From: Bifidobacterium miconisargentati
GTDB taxonomy: Bacteria > Actinomycetota > Actinomycetes > Actinomycetales > Bifidobacteriaceae
Assembly (NCBI RefSeq): GCF_019331675.1
Contig: NZ_JAHBBJ010000002.1
Span: 124,001 to 188,000, forward strand
Direction of reading: 5' to 3'
DNA: 64,000 nucleotides
Shown piece after piece: positions 17,690 through 25,293 of this stretch (position 1 is the first letter of the stretch; the number at the start of each line of letters is the position of its first letter). The notes under the pieces were generated by a model. The model saw only the letters and a program-made list of their open reading frames with translations, was not told the DNA's origin and did not search any database. A program made the position numbers and the translations under genes.

Positions 17690-17878
17690 GCTGGCGGGGC
17701 AGACCTAGCGGTTTGTTCCTGTTTTGCTTCGCTGAGTGGGTTGTAGGCGGGGCATCTCGGGTATGTATGGTCCTGAAAACGCCGCTGAGTGATGTCAGTG
17801 GGGCAGCTCAGGTAGTTTGTGCCTGTTTTGCCTCGCCGAGTGGGGCGTAAGCGGTGCAATTCGGTTAGTTGTTGCCTG
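17690..17878. repeat. Tandem hairpin repeat array A (about 52-bp units)
   Basis: Imperfect units begin at TCCTG 17717, TCCTG 17771, GCCTG 17821 and GCCTG 17874, preceded by a partial unit. Most units hold a TTTTGC(C/T)TCG...CGGGGCA stem whose arms differ between units mostly by changes that keep pairing. It fills most of the 370-base gap between the GH3 and DUF4038-type genes. A sister array lies at 20837-21050. Confidence 0.7.
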
Positions 17879-17969
17879 CGTGGCCCTTTTGATGATGCAT
17901 CGACATGCTGCATGGCCGATATGTGATATGTGTTGTCTGGTATGCCGAGACGATCTAAACGGAGATGCA

Positions 17970-19727
17970 ATGGAGCAATATGACCTGGCTGAAATCAAAT
18001 TGAACGGCACCTCGGACGGCAATCCGTATGTGGATGTCGATGTGCACGCCACTTTTACGCACGCCGGCACCGGGCATACCGTCGAGGTCGGCGGCTTCTA
18101 TCGCGGCAAAGGCCGCTATAGCGTGCGCTTCATGCCGGAATCGGCCGGCGAATGGACGTACGTGACAGCCAGCAACGATCCCGCGCTCGATGGGATTGCC
18201 GGCACGTTCGTCGCGGAACAGCCATCGCCGGACAACCATGGGCCCGTGCGACTTGCCATCGACGTGCTGGACGGCGAGGCCGCGGCGGCGTACGGCACCG
18301 AGCTGCCGTATCGCTTCTGCTATGCGGACGGCATCCCGTACCGGCCGTATGGCACCACCTGCTATGCGTGGATCAACCAGAGCCCGGACGTGCAGGAACG
18401 GACGTTGACAACGCTCGCACAGGCGCCGTTCAACAAAATCCGCATGTGCGTGTTCCCCAAGTTTTACGACTTCAACACCGCCGACCCAGCCATGTTCGCC
18501 TACGAAGGTTCGATGGCCGGCGGATTCGACCACACGCGCTTCAACGAACCGTTCTTCGTCAACCTCGACCGCCGCATCGCACAGCTCGCCGAACTCGGCG
18601 TCGAAGCGGACATCATCCTGCTGCATCCGTACGACAAGCCCGAATGGGGCTTCTCCCGCATGTCCAAGGCCGACGACGAGCGTTACCTTGCCTACATGGC
18701 CCGCCGCTACGGCGCATACCGCAACGTGTGGTGGTCGCTGGCCAACGAATACGACCTCATGCCGTGGAAGAGCCGCGGTGATTGGCGTGACTACGCGCAC
18801 GTAATCATGGCCAACGATGCGTTCGGTCATCTGCGTTCGGTACACAACTGCGTCACCCTGTACGACTGGGGCGAGGATTGGGTCACGCACTGCTCGTACC
18901 AGCGCGTGGACGTGACCCGCACCACTGAGCCGATCGCCGAATACCGCAAACGCTATGGCAAACCGGTCATCTGCGACGAGCCCGGTTACGAAGGCAACAT
19001 CTACTGGGGTTGGGGCAACCTGCCCGGCACCGAACTCATGCGCCGGTTCTGGGAAGGCGCGATGCGCGGCGGCTATGTGACCCACGGCGAGACGTACATC
19101 GACCGCGGCCCGCAGATCTGGTGGGCGCACGGCGGCGAACTGCATGGTGAGGCACCGGAACGCATCGCGTTCATGCGGTCGGTGTTCGCCGAGGCTCCGC
19201 TCGATGCCGCGCCGCTGGATGAGACGCTGTCGCCGGATGCCGTGTGGCCGCTGGCGGTTGCGGCTGCGGCTGACAATGTTGGCGGCACGGGTGAGTCCGC
19301 CGGTGCCGCGGGATTTGTCGAAGACGACGCGGCTGCCGATGCTTCGGAATTCGTCGAAAACACTGCGGCTGCTGAGGTTGCCGGGGTGGTTGAGTCTGCT
19401 GAGACTGCTGAATCTGTTGAGATCGCTGAGACCGCAGGGGCCGCCAACCTCGATGCGCCCACTCCCATAACCCCGGCGCAGGAAAAGGCCATGCAGTACT
19501 GGGACGTGCCCGTGCTGCGTTCCGGTCTCGACTGGCAGCTCGTGTACTTCGGCTGGTACCGGCCCGCCTGGCGTGATTTCCCGCTGCCGGACGGCCGCCG
19601 GTACCTGGTCGACGTGATCGACACTTGGAATATGACCATCGAGACGCTGCCCGGCACTCACGAATGCACCGTGCGCGTGCCCCTCGGCCGCCAATGGCTG
19701 GCCGTCCGCATCCGTCGTGCGGGATGA
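17970..19727 (+). CDS. DUF5060/DUF4038/DUF5605-type glycoside hydrolase
   Basis: The 585-residue protein has an N-terminal beta domain like DUF5060 (residues 5-90). A GH-A type barrel like DUF4038 follows (about 115-400), with the paired acids Glu260 in WWSLANEYD and Glu337 in VICDEPGYEGN. The end is a small beta domain (about 510-585) like DUF5605. Between barrel and end lies an Ala/Glu/Val-rich low-complexity segment (about 432-504) that looks like a slipped repeat. GGAG lies 5 bases before the start; an upstream extension to 17817 runs through repeat DNA and is rejected. No signal peptide. Substrate unknown; related barrels act on plant cell-wall side chains. Confidence 0.8.
   Translation: MEQYDLAEIKLNGTSDGNPYVDVDVHATFTHAGTGHTVEVGGFYRGKGRYSVRFMPESAGEWTYVTASNDPALDGIAGTFVAEQPSPDNHGPVRLAIDVLDGEAAAAYGTELPYRFCYADGIPYRPYGTTCYAWINQSPDVQERTLTTLAQAPFNKIRMCVFPKFYDFNTADPAMFAYEGSMAGGFDHTRFNEPFFVNLDRRIAQLAELGVEADIILLHPYDKPEWGFSRMSKADDERYLAYMARRYGAYRNVWWSLANEYDLMPWKSRGDWRDYAHVIMANDAFGHLRSVHNCVTLYDWGEDWVTHCSYQRVDVTRTTEPIAEYRKRYGKPVICDEPGYEGNIYWGWGNLPGTELMRRFWEGAMRGGYVTHGETYIDRGPQIWWAHGGELHGEAPERIAFMRSVFAEAPLDAAPLDETLSPDAVWPLAVAAAADNVGGTGESAGAAGFVEDDAAADASEFVENTAAAEVAGVVESAETAESVEIAETAGAANLDAPTPITPAQEKAMQYWDVPVLRSGLDWQLVYFGWYRPAWRDFPLPDGRRYLVDVIDTWNMTIETLPGTHECTVRVPLGRQWLAVRIRRAG
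19263..19481 (+). repeat. Low-complexity in-frame insertion in the DUF4038-type gene
   Basis: Degenerate GCTGAG/ACTGCTGAG-like triplet-phased repeats encode strings such as VESAETAESVEIAETA. The segment is in frame, so the protein tolerates it as a flexible acidic linker. Confidence 0.6.
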
Positions 19728-19779
19728 TTATGCGGCAAATGTTCTGGAACACCAAGCACAGGTAAAGGAAACGAACATC

Positions 19780-20700
19780 ATGATCAGTCAGGAAGCGCGC
19801 GACCTGTTCACCGCGAATGTGGCGGCCATGACCGCCGGGGATGCGCCGCATCTGGCGGCCCAAGTGCTGCCGGAAGGTGTGGAGCGCCGCAAGGATATCG
19901 CCTATGTGGATGATGGCAGCGAAGCCCATCTGCTGGACGTGTATGCGCCGGCGGATGCCGAGACCGGTGCCAAACTGCCGGTGATCGTGGACTTCCATGG
20001 CGGTGGCCTGTACTACGGCAACAAGGAGAACAACGAGTGCCGTGACATGCTGCTCGCCAAGCAGGGATTTGCCGTGGTCAACGCCAACTATTCGCTGGTG
20101 CCCTCGGTGAGTTTCCCCGCACAGCTTCGGGACGCGATGGCCGTGCTCGATTGGATCCGCGACCATGGCGCCGAATACGGTCTCGACACCGAGCGCGTGT
20201 GCGTGACCGGCGATTCCGCAGGCGGTGCGCTGGCCCTCTACCTCACGGCCGCCAATGGTTCTCCGCAACTGGCGGGTGCTCTGGGGCTCAAGCCCTCCGG
20301 CATCGACGTGAAGGCCCTCGTGGTGACCTCCGGTATGTTCCGTCTGTCCGGCGGGGTGCACGCCACCGCGCTGAGCTACTACATGGAAGGCTATCTGCAG
20401 ACGCCGGCCGACCGCATCAAGATCACGCCGTACCTCGATCTCGACAAGCTCATCGTGGACGGTGCCGTGCCGCCGATTTACATGATCACCAGTGTGGAGG
20501 ATTTCATCGCGGACAACACATACGAGCTGGCCCGCATCCTGCATGCCCGTCACAAGGATCACGCCATGAGCGTATGGCCCAAGGGCACCGAGCGCGCGCT
20601 GGGCCATGTATTCAACATCGTGCAGGCCGGCGATCCCGAAGCCGCCGAAGCGCATCAGGTGATCCGCAACATCGCCGACTACTGCAAGCACTACATCTGA
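19780..20700 (+). CDS. Alpha/beta hydrolase, HSL-type esterase
   Basis: The 306-residue protein has the oxyanion motif HGGG (DFHGGGLYYG, about 74-83) and the nucleophile elbow GDSAGG (about 145-150), both typical of hormone-sensitive-lipase-like esterases. A C-terminal aspartate and histidine (SVEDF...GHVFN) complete the triad. It is cytoplasmic. It lies 52 bases after the DUF4038-type hydrolase with AAAGGA before its start, so the two are probably one operon. A role in removing acetyl or other acyl groups from imported plant glycosides fits the setting but is inferred. Confidence 0.85.
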   Translation: MISQEARDLFTANVAAMTAGDAPHLAAQVLPEGVERRKDIAYVDDGSEAHLLDVYAPADAETGAKLPVIVDFHGGGLYYGNKENNECRDMLLAKQGFAVVNANYSLVPSVSFPAQLRDAMAVLDWIRDHGAEYGLDTERVCVTGDSAGGALALYLTAANGSPQLAGALGLKPSGIDVKALVVTSGMFRLSGGVHATALSYYMEGYLQTPADRIKITPYLDLDKLIVDGAVPPIYMITSVEDFIADNTYELARILHARHKDHAMSVWPKGTERALGHVFNIVQAGDPEAAEAHQVIRNIADYCKHYI

Positions 20701-20755
20701 ATCTGACGGAGACGCCGGAATCTGGAGGATTCCACCGAACCGATTGCTCGGTACT

Positions 20756-20806
20756 CATTGAGCGGGGTTGGAAGGCTGCTTACTGGCCGTCCAACCCCGC
20801 TCAATG
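20756..20806 (+). terminator. Terminator with perfect 17-bp stem after the esterase
   Basis: CATTGAGCGGGGTTGGA pairs perfectly with TCCAACCCCGCTCAATG around 17 bases. It is the first element of the 613-base gap that also holds repeat array B. Confidence 0.75.
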
Positions 20807-20836
20807 ATTTCCAGCGGAGAGGTTTGGTCGGTTGCT

Positions 20837-21050
20837 GCCTGTTGAGCCCCGTTACATGGTCGTAAGGAAGGGCAGCTTGGTGGGCTGATATCGGTTTTGC
20901 CTCGTTGGGTGGTCGTAAGCGGGGCAATGGGGTTGGTTGCTGCCTGTTCCGCCGCGTTGAATGATTGTAGAAGAGGCAATTCGGTGAGCTGCTCCCGGTT
21001 TTGCCTCGCTGAGATGATTCCATCGGGGTAAAACCGGTAGTTCATGCCTG
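20837..21050. repeat. Tandem hairpin repeat array B (about 52-bp units)
   Basis: Four units begin near 20837, 20889, 20942 and 20993, with a partial fifth at 21045. Spacing is 51-53 bases. The best unit reads TTTTGCCTCG-GTTGGGTGGTCGTAAG-CGGGGCAA, a clear hairpin. The same family as array A at 17690. Confidence 0.75.
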
Positions 21051-21313
21051 AACGATTCCGCTGGAACAGGATTGAAACGGACGGACGAGATGGAATGGAT
21101 TCCTTTCGTCCGAGGGCAGCGCCGCCTCGTTGCCAGAGGATCGCTTGTACGTTGGCTCTGTTCAGCCAAAGTTGACATAACGCTATTGGGACTCCGCGGC
21201 GGGCTCTGCCGTCAGCTTCTCGGACAGGGGGAAATCAAGAGTCCGACGAGTTTGACCAAACAAGACCGGGCACGTACGGTCCCTTGCCAACGTCTTGCCG
21301 TTCGCGGCTTGCC
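21051..21313. other. Non-coding stretch after array B
   Basis: No believable gene. It contains a small hairpin at about 21084-21112 (GGACGA...TTCGTCC) and a GGCTCTGTTCAGCC segment at 21154 that faintly recalls insertion-sequence ends, without a partner. It ends at the stop of the minus-strand TetR gene. Confidence 0.35.
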
Positions 21314-21913
21314 TTACCGGTATCCATCCCACATCGGCAACGGCATGAGCACATCCTCGCAATCGGCCCACATGGCCGCAAGGTCCTGACCGGGCGTGCG
21401 CAGCCAACGCAGCTGCAAGCCGTCCATCATCGAGAAGCCGGCCTGCAGCACATGTTCCACACTCACGCCGTCCGGCACGCACCAGTTGATGTTCATGGCG
21501 TTGGACACGGCCTGTCGCTCGCGTTCGACGAAATAATCATGTGCGGGGTGCTCGGGATCCAGTGCCTCGGCGCTGAGGGTGGAGAACATGTGCACCAGTG
21601 CGGGCCGCTTGGCGTTCACCGCCACGATGCGCCGCCACATATCCGCGATGAGCGGGCGTCGTTCGGTCACCATGGCGGCCATGATATCCAGCGTCTCACG
21701 GTCGTACACCTCGCCCAGCACCAAGCTGAGCAGCCCCTCCTTGCTGCCGACGTAATGCAGCACGCCGGCCTTGGTGAGGCCCACTTCGGTGGCGATACGC
21801 TGCAGCGAGGTGCCGTAGTAGCCGAGTCTGCCGAACGATTCGACGGTGGCCTCGATGATGGCATTACGGCGGTCGTCCGTCTGCGTGGTGGGGGAGGATG
21901 CGGTATCGCTCAT
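21314..21913 (-). CDS. TetR/AcrR-family regulator (glycan island, regulator 3)
   Basis: The 199-residue protein has the TetR HTH (GTSLQRIATEVGLTKAGVLHYVGSKEGL) and the tail MDGLQLRWLR...LPMWDGYR shared with regulators 1 and 2. ATG 21913 is chosen because AGAAGAGG lies just upstream; a TTG at 21958 in the same frame lacks support. It is divergent from the GH3 gene at 22242, and the shared 328-base gap holds two palindromic sites, so it likely represses itself and that gene. Confidence 0.85.
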   Translation of the reverse strand: MSDTASSPTTQTDDRRNAIIEATVESFGRLGYYGTSLQRIATEVGLTKAGVLHYVGSKEGLLSLVLGEVYDRETLDIMAAMVTERRPLIADMWRRIVAVNAKRPALVHMFSTLSAEALDPEHPAHDYFVERERQAVSNAMNINWCVPDGVSVEHVLQAGFSMMDGLQLRWLRTPGQDLAAMWADCEDVLMPLPMWDGYR

Positions 21914-22037
21914 ACGGGCCTCTTCTCTGCTTTCCGTCTCTGAGAGCGTGGCGGTCAAATACGTCGTGCGATGCGCGTGGTTGCGCCGAGCCGCTCTCCA
22001 TTGGTGTGTCGGCTCTTGCCGAAGACAAGAATACCCG

Positions 22038-22055
22038 TAACCTTACGGTCGGTTA
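22038..22055. promoter_or_regulatory. Operator-like palindrome, site 1 in the TetR/GH3 divergent region
   Basis: TAACC-N8-GGTTA, with inner ACGGTCGGT that matches the half-site of the second palindrome at 22111. It lies on the TetR side of the gap. Confidence 0.5.
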
Positions 22056-22110
22056 GTAGTGATTTCAAATGATTTCGGCGTGTTGTGTCATCGATTTTGA
22101 TAATCTACCT

Positions 22111-22124
22111 ACCAACCGGTCGGT
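22111..22124. promoter_or_regulatory. Operator-like palindrome, site 2, before GH3
   Basis: ACC-A-ACCGGT-C-GGT is centred on ACCGGT and lies seven bases after a GATAAT -10-like box (22099-22104). Bound repressor there would block GH3 transcription. Confidence 0.6.
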
Positions 22125-22241
22125 CGAGAGATAATCGACTGAAGGGATTCGCAGACGAATCCCGGGCGGCATGCGGCCAGACTGCCGCCGCAACCGCGCG
22201 AGATCTACACGCAATCGCACGACTCAAGGAAAGAGGCACAC

Positions 22242-24494
22242 ATGAGCGAGCACACCTACCCCTCCGTCAAGGACCTGACCCTCGAAGAGAAGGCCTCCCT
22301 CACCTCCGGCGGCGACGCCTGGCACCTGCAGGGCGTCGAGTCCAAGGGCATCCCCGGCTACATGATCACCGACGGCCCCCACGGCCTGAGGAAGTCCCTG
22401 GCCGCCAGCACCGGTGAAACCGATCTGGACGCCTCTGTGCCCGCCACCTGCTTCCCGCCCGCGGCCGGCCTGTCCAGCTCGTGGAACCCGGAGCTCATCC
22501 ACAAGGTCGGCGAGGCCATGGGCGAGGAGTGCATCCAGGAGAAGGTCGCCGTCATCCTCGGCCCCGGCGTCAACATCAAGCGCAACCCGCTCGGCGGCCG
22601 TTGCTTCGAGTACTGGAGCGAGGATCCGTACCTGGCCGGCCATGAGGCCGTCGGCATCGTCGCGGGCGTGCAGTCCAAGGGCGTGGGCACCTCGCTGAAG
22701 CATTTCGCCGCCAACAACCAGGAGACCGACCGTCTGCGCGTGGACGCCCGCATCTCCCAGCGCGCTCTGCGCGAGATCTATCTGCCGGCCTTCGAGCACA
22801 TCGTCAAGACCGCCCAGCCGTGGACCATCATGTGCTCCTACAACCGCATCAACGGCGTCCACTCCGCCCAGAACCACTGGCTGCTCACCGACGTGCTGCG
22901 CGGCGAATGGGGCTTCGAGGGCATCGTCATGTCCGACTGGGGTGCCGATCACGACCGCGTGGCCTCCCTCAACGCCGGCCTCAACCTGGAGATGCCGCCG
23001 AGCTTCACGGACGATCAGATCGTCTACGCTGCCCGCGACGGCCGCATCGACCCCGCCCAGCTCGACCGTATGGCCCAGGGCATGATCGACCTGACGAACA
23101 AGGCCCGTGCCGCCATGAGCATCGACGGCTACCGCTTCGACGTGGACGGGCATGACGAGGTCGCCCACCAGGCCGCCGTCGAATCGATGGTGCTGCTCAA
23201 GAACGAGGACGCGATCCTGCCGCTCGACCCGAACGGCGGCAAGAAGATCGCCGTCATCGGCGAATTCGCCCGCACCCCGCGCTACCAGGGCGGCGGCTCC
23301 TCGCATATCACCCCCACCAAGATGACCTCGTTCCTCGACACGCTCGCCGAACGCGGCATCAAGGCCGACTTTGCCCCCGGCTTCACGCTCGACCTCGAGC
23401 CGGCCGACCCGGCGCTGGAGTCCGAAGCCGTGAAGGCCGCCGAGGCCGCTGATGTGGCGCTCGTGTTCCTGGGTCTGCCCGAGGCCGCCGAATCCGAGGG
23501 CTTCGACCGCGAGACCCTCGACATGCCGGCCAAGCAGATCGACCTGCTGCGCCGCATCGCTGCCGTCAGCGAAAACGTGGCTGTGGTGCTGTCCAACGGT
23601 TCGGTCGTCTCCGTGGCTCCGTGGGCCGACTCCGCCAAGGGCATCCTGGAATCGTGGCTGCTCGGCCAGGCCGGCGGCCCCGCGCTCGCCGACGTGATCT
23701 TCGGCGAGATCAGCCCCTCCGGCAAGCTCGCCCAGTCCATTCCGCTGGACATCAATGACGACCCGAGCATGCTCAACTGGCCCGGCGAGGAAGGCCATGT
23801 GGACTACGGCGAAGGCGTGTTCGTCGGCTACCGCTACTACGACACCTACGGCAAGGCCGTCGACTACCCGTTCGGCTACGGCCTGAGCTACGCGACCTTC
23901 GAGATCTCCGATGTGACCGCGGCCAAGACCGGCGCCAACACCGCGTCCGTGACCGCCACCGTGACCAACATGTCCGACGTGGCCGCCGCCGAAACCGTGC
24001 AGGTGTACGTGGCGCCGGGCAAGGCCGACGTGGCCCGTCCGTCCCATGAGCTCAAGGGCTTTGAGAAGGTGTTCCTCAAGGCCGGCGAGTCCAAGACCGT
24101 GACCATCGACCTCGACGAGCGCGCCTTCGCCTACTGGTCCGAGAAGTTCAACGACTGGCACGTGGAGGCCGGCGAATACGGCATCGAGGTCGGCACGTCG
24201 AGCCGCGACATCGCCGCGACCGCTACGGTGGAGCTCGACGGTGACGGCAAGTCCCTGCCGCTCGACGAGTGGTCCACCTACGGCGAGTGGGAGTCCGACC
24301 CGGTCGGCGGCAAGGTCGTCGCGGCCGTCAACGCCGCCGCCGGCACCAACGGCCTGCCCGTGCTGCCGGACAACGCCATGATGCGCATGTTCCTCCAGTC
24401 CATGCCCATCAACTCGCTGCCGACCCTGCTCGGCGAGGCCGGCAAGACCCTCACCTCCTACCTGCTCGACGAATACGCCAAGCTGACGAAGTAG
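22242..24494 (+). CDS. GH3 beta-glucosidase
   Basis: The 750-residue enzyme has the GH3 barrel (MITDGPHGLR, EYWSEDP, LKHFAANNQETDR) with nucleophile Asp232 in VMSDWGAD. An alpha/beta sandwich with GGGSSH (about 348-353), a fibronectin-III-like domain and a C-terminal helical tail follow. KHFAANNQE and the FGYGLSYATFE element are typical of cytosolic bacterial beta-glucosidases acting on short oligosaccharides and aryl or terpenoid glucosides. AAAGAGG precedes the start. It is the only gene of its unit and is followed by a composite repeat. Divergent TetR control is likely. Confidence 0.92.
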   Translation: MSEHTYPSVKDLTLEEKASLTSGGDAWHLQGVESKGIPGYMITDGPHGLRKSLAASTGETDLDASVPATCFPPAAGLSSSWNPELIHKVGEAMGEECIQEKVAVILGPGVNIKRNPLGGRCFEYWSEDPYLAGHEAVGIVAGVQSKGVGTSLKHFAANNQETDRLRVDARISQRALREIYLPAFEHIVKTAQPWTIMCSYNRINGVHSAQNHWLLTDVLRGEWGFEGIVMSDWGADHDRVASLNAGLNLEMPPSFTDDQIVYAARDGRIDPAQLDRMAQGMIDLTNKARAAMSIDGYRFDVDGHDEVAHQAAVESMVLLKNEDAILPLDPNGGKKIAVIGEFARTPRYQGGGSSHITPTKMTSFLDTLAERGIKADFAPGFTLDLEPADPALESEAVKAAEAADVALVFLGLPEAAESEGFDRETLDMPAKQIDLLRRIAAVSENVAVVLSNGSVVSVAPWADSAKGILESWLLGQAGGPALADVIFGEISPSGKLAQSIPLDINDDPSMLNWPGEEGHVDYGEGVFVGYRYYDTYGKAVDYPFGYGLSYATFEISDVTAAKTGANTASVTATVTNMSDVAAAETVQVYVAPGKADVARPSHELKGFEKVFLKAGESKTVTIDLDERAFAYWSEKFNDWHVEAGEYGIEVGTSSRDIAATATVELDGDGKSLPLDEWSTYGEWESDPVGGKVVAAVNAAAGTNGLPVLPDNAMMRMFLQSMPINSLPTLLGEAGKTLTSYLLDEYAKLTK

Positions 24495-24532
24495 GGTGTC
24501 GGCCGCGTAATCGGCACATGACATGTAAATTC

Positions 24533-24652
24533 GGCTCCCCTCCCCGAGGGGAGCTGTCGGCGGAAGCCGACTGAGAGGGCAACCAAGCGGGATACCCGTG
24601 GCGCTCCCTTCAGTCTCGCGGTGCTCGACAGCTCTCCTCTCTGAGGGGAGCC
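24533..24652. repeat. Composite inverted pair of the dispersed repeat (R2a/R2b)
   Basis: Copy R2a (24533-24579) starts GGCTCCCC. Copy R2b (24603-24652) is inverted and ends GGGGAGCC. Together they make a 120-bp element with GGCTCCC-type ends facing out, between the GH3 gene and the MarR promoter. Confidence 0.75.
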
Positions 24653-24712
24653 GAAGTCGTGTTCGCGGTATCGCTATCCGCTGGACCACCCGCGACACGC
24701 CGATTGTTGTAT

Positions 24713-24771
24713 CTGCAACTGTTGTATGCGGCACCCATTATCATTTTTCGTTGCATATACAACAGTTGCAG
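24713..24771. promoter_or_regulatory. MarR promoter with 15-bp inverted repeats
   Basis: CTGCAACTGTTGTAT (24713-24727) and its exact complement ATACAACAGTTGCAG (24757-24771) enclose 29 bases with a TATCAT box. A further TGTTGTAT lies at 24705. These are the probable sites for autoregulation by the MarR protein. Confidence 0.65.
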
Positions 24772-24819
24772 GTGCGACGTATATGTCAAAACAGTCGGGC
24801 AATCGAATGGGGGAGCGAT

Positions 24820-25293
24820 ATGGATCATCATGCCCTCAGCGTCGAAATGCGCTCACTGAGCAAGGCCGTGGATCGGTATCTGGGCGAAAGCATGCCGGAG
24901 TCGGCCCGTATGGCCACCGGTGGCAACGCCCATATCATCATCTTCCTGGCGCGCAACCGTGACCGCGATGTCTACCAGCACACCATCGAGCAGAAGTTCT
25001 GCATCACACGTTCCACCGCGTCGCGCGTATTGACGCTTATGGAGAAAAAGGGGCTGATCGTGCGTGAGCCGGTCGCCCATGATGCCAGGCTCAAGCGCAT
25101 CGTGCTCACCGACAAGGCGGACGCCATCGTGGCCGATCTCAAGGCGAACGGCGAACGTGTCGAAAAGATGCTGCTCAAGGGACTCACCGCCGAGGAGCAG
25201 GCGGCCATGCGTGATTACGTCAGACGCATGCGGGCGAACATCGACGCCGCACAACGGGAATACGAACAAGACATGAAGGAGGAGAGCAAATGA
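24820..25293 (+). CDS. MarR-family transcriptional regulator
   Basis: The 157-residue protein has a MarR winged helix with KFCITRSTASRVLTLMEKKGLIVREP, the wing ARLKRIVLT and flanking dimer helices. The frame is open upstream, but ATG 24820 has GGGGGAG before it and starts at the first helix. Its stop overlaps the next gene's start (ATGA), so regulator and exporter are made together. MarR proteins next to ABC exporters usually sense the exported drug or metabolite and release the operator. Confidence 0.9.
   Translation: MDHHALSVEMRSLSKAVDRYLGESMPESARMATGGNAHIIIFLARNRDRDVYQHTIEQKFCITRSTASRVLTLMEKKGLIVREPVAHDARLKRIVLTDKADAIVADLKANGERVEKMLLKGLTAEEQAAMRDYVRRMRANIDAAQREYEQDMKEESK

Noticed and set aside
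17626..17970. Minus-strand frames across repeat array A with about 17-residue peptide repeats
   Set aside because: The periodicity is that of the 52-bp DNA repeats; there is no ribosome site, and the hairpin structure is better conserved than the frame.
17690..21050. Possible CRISPR arrays
   Set aside because: Units diverge along their whole length, there is no constant repeat with unique spacers, and no cas gene is present.
20691..21178. Overlapping minus-strand frames across repeat array B
   Set aside because: Same reason as array A; the frames shift between units and no family resemblance is seen.
21154..21184. GGCTCTGTTCAGCC segment resembling an insertion-sequence end
   Set aside because: No matching opposite end, target duplication or transposase frame in the area.
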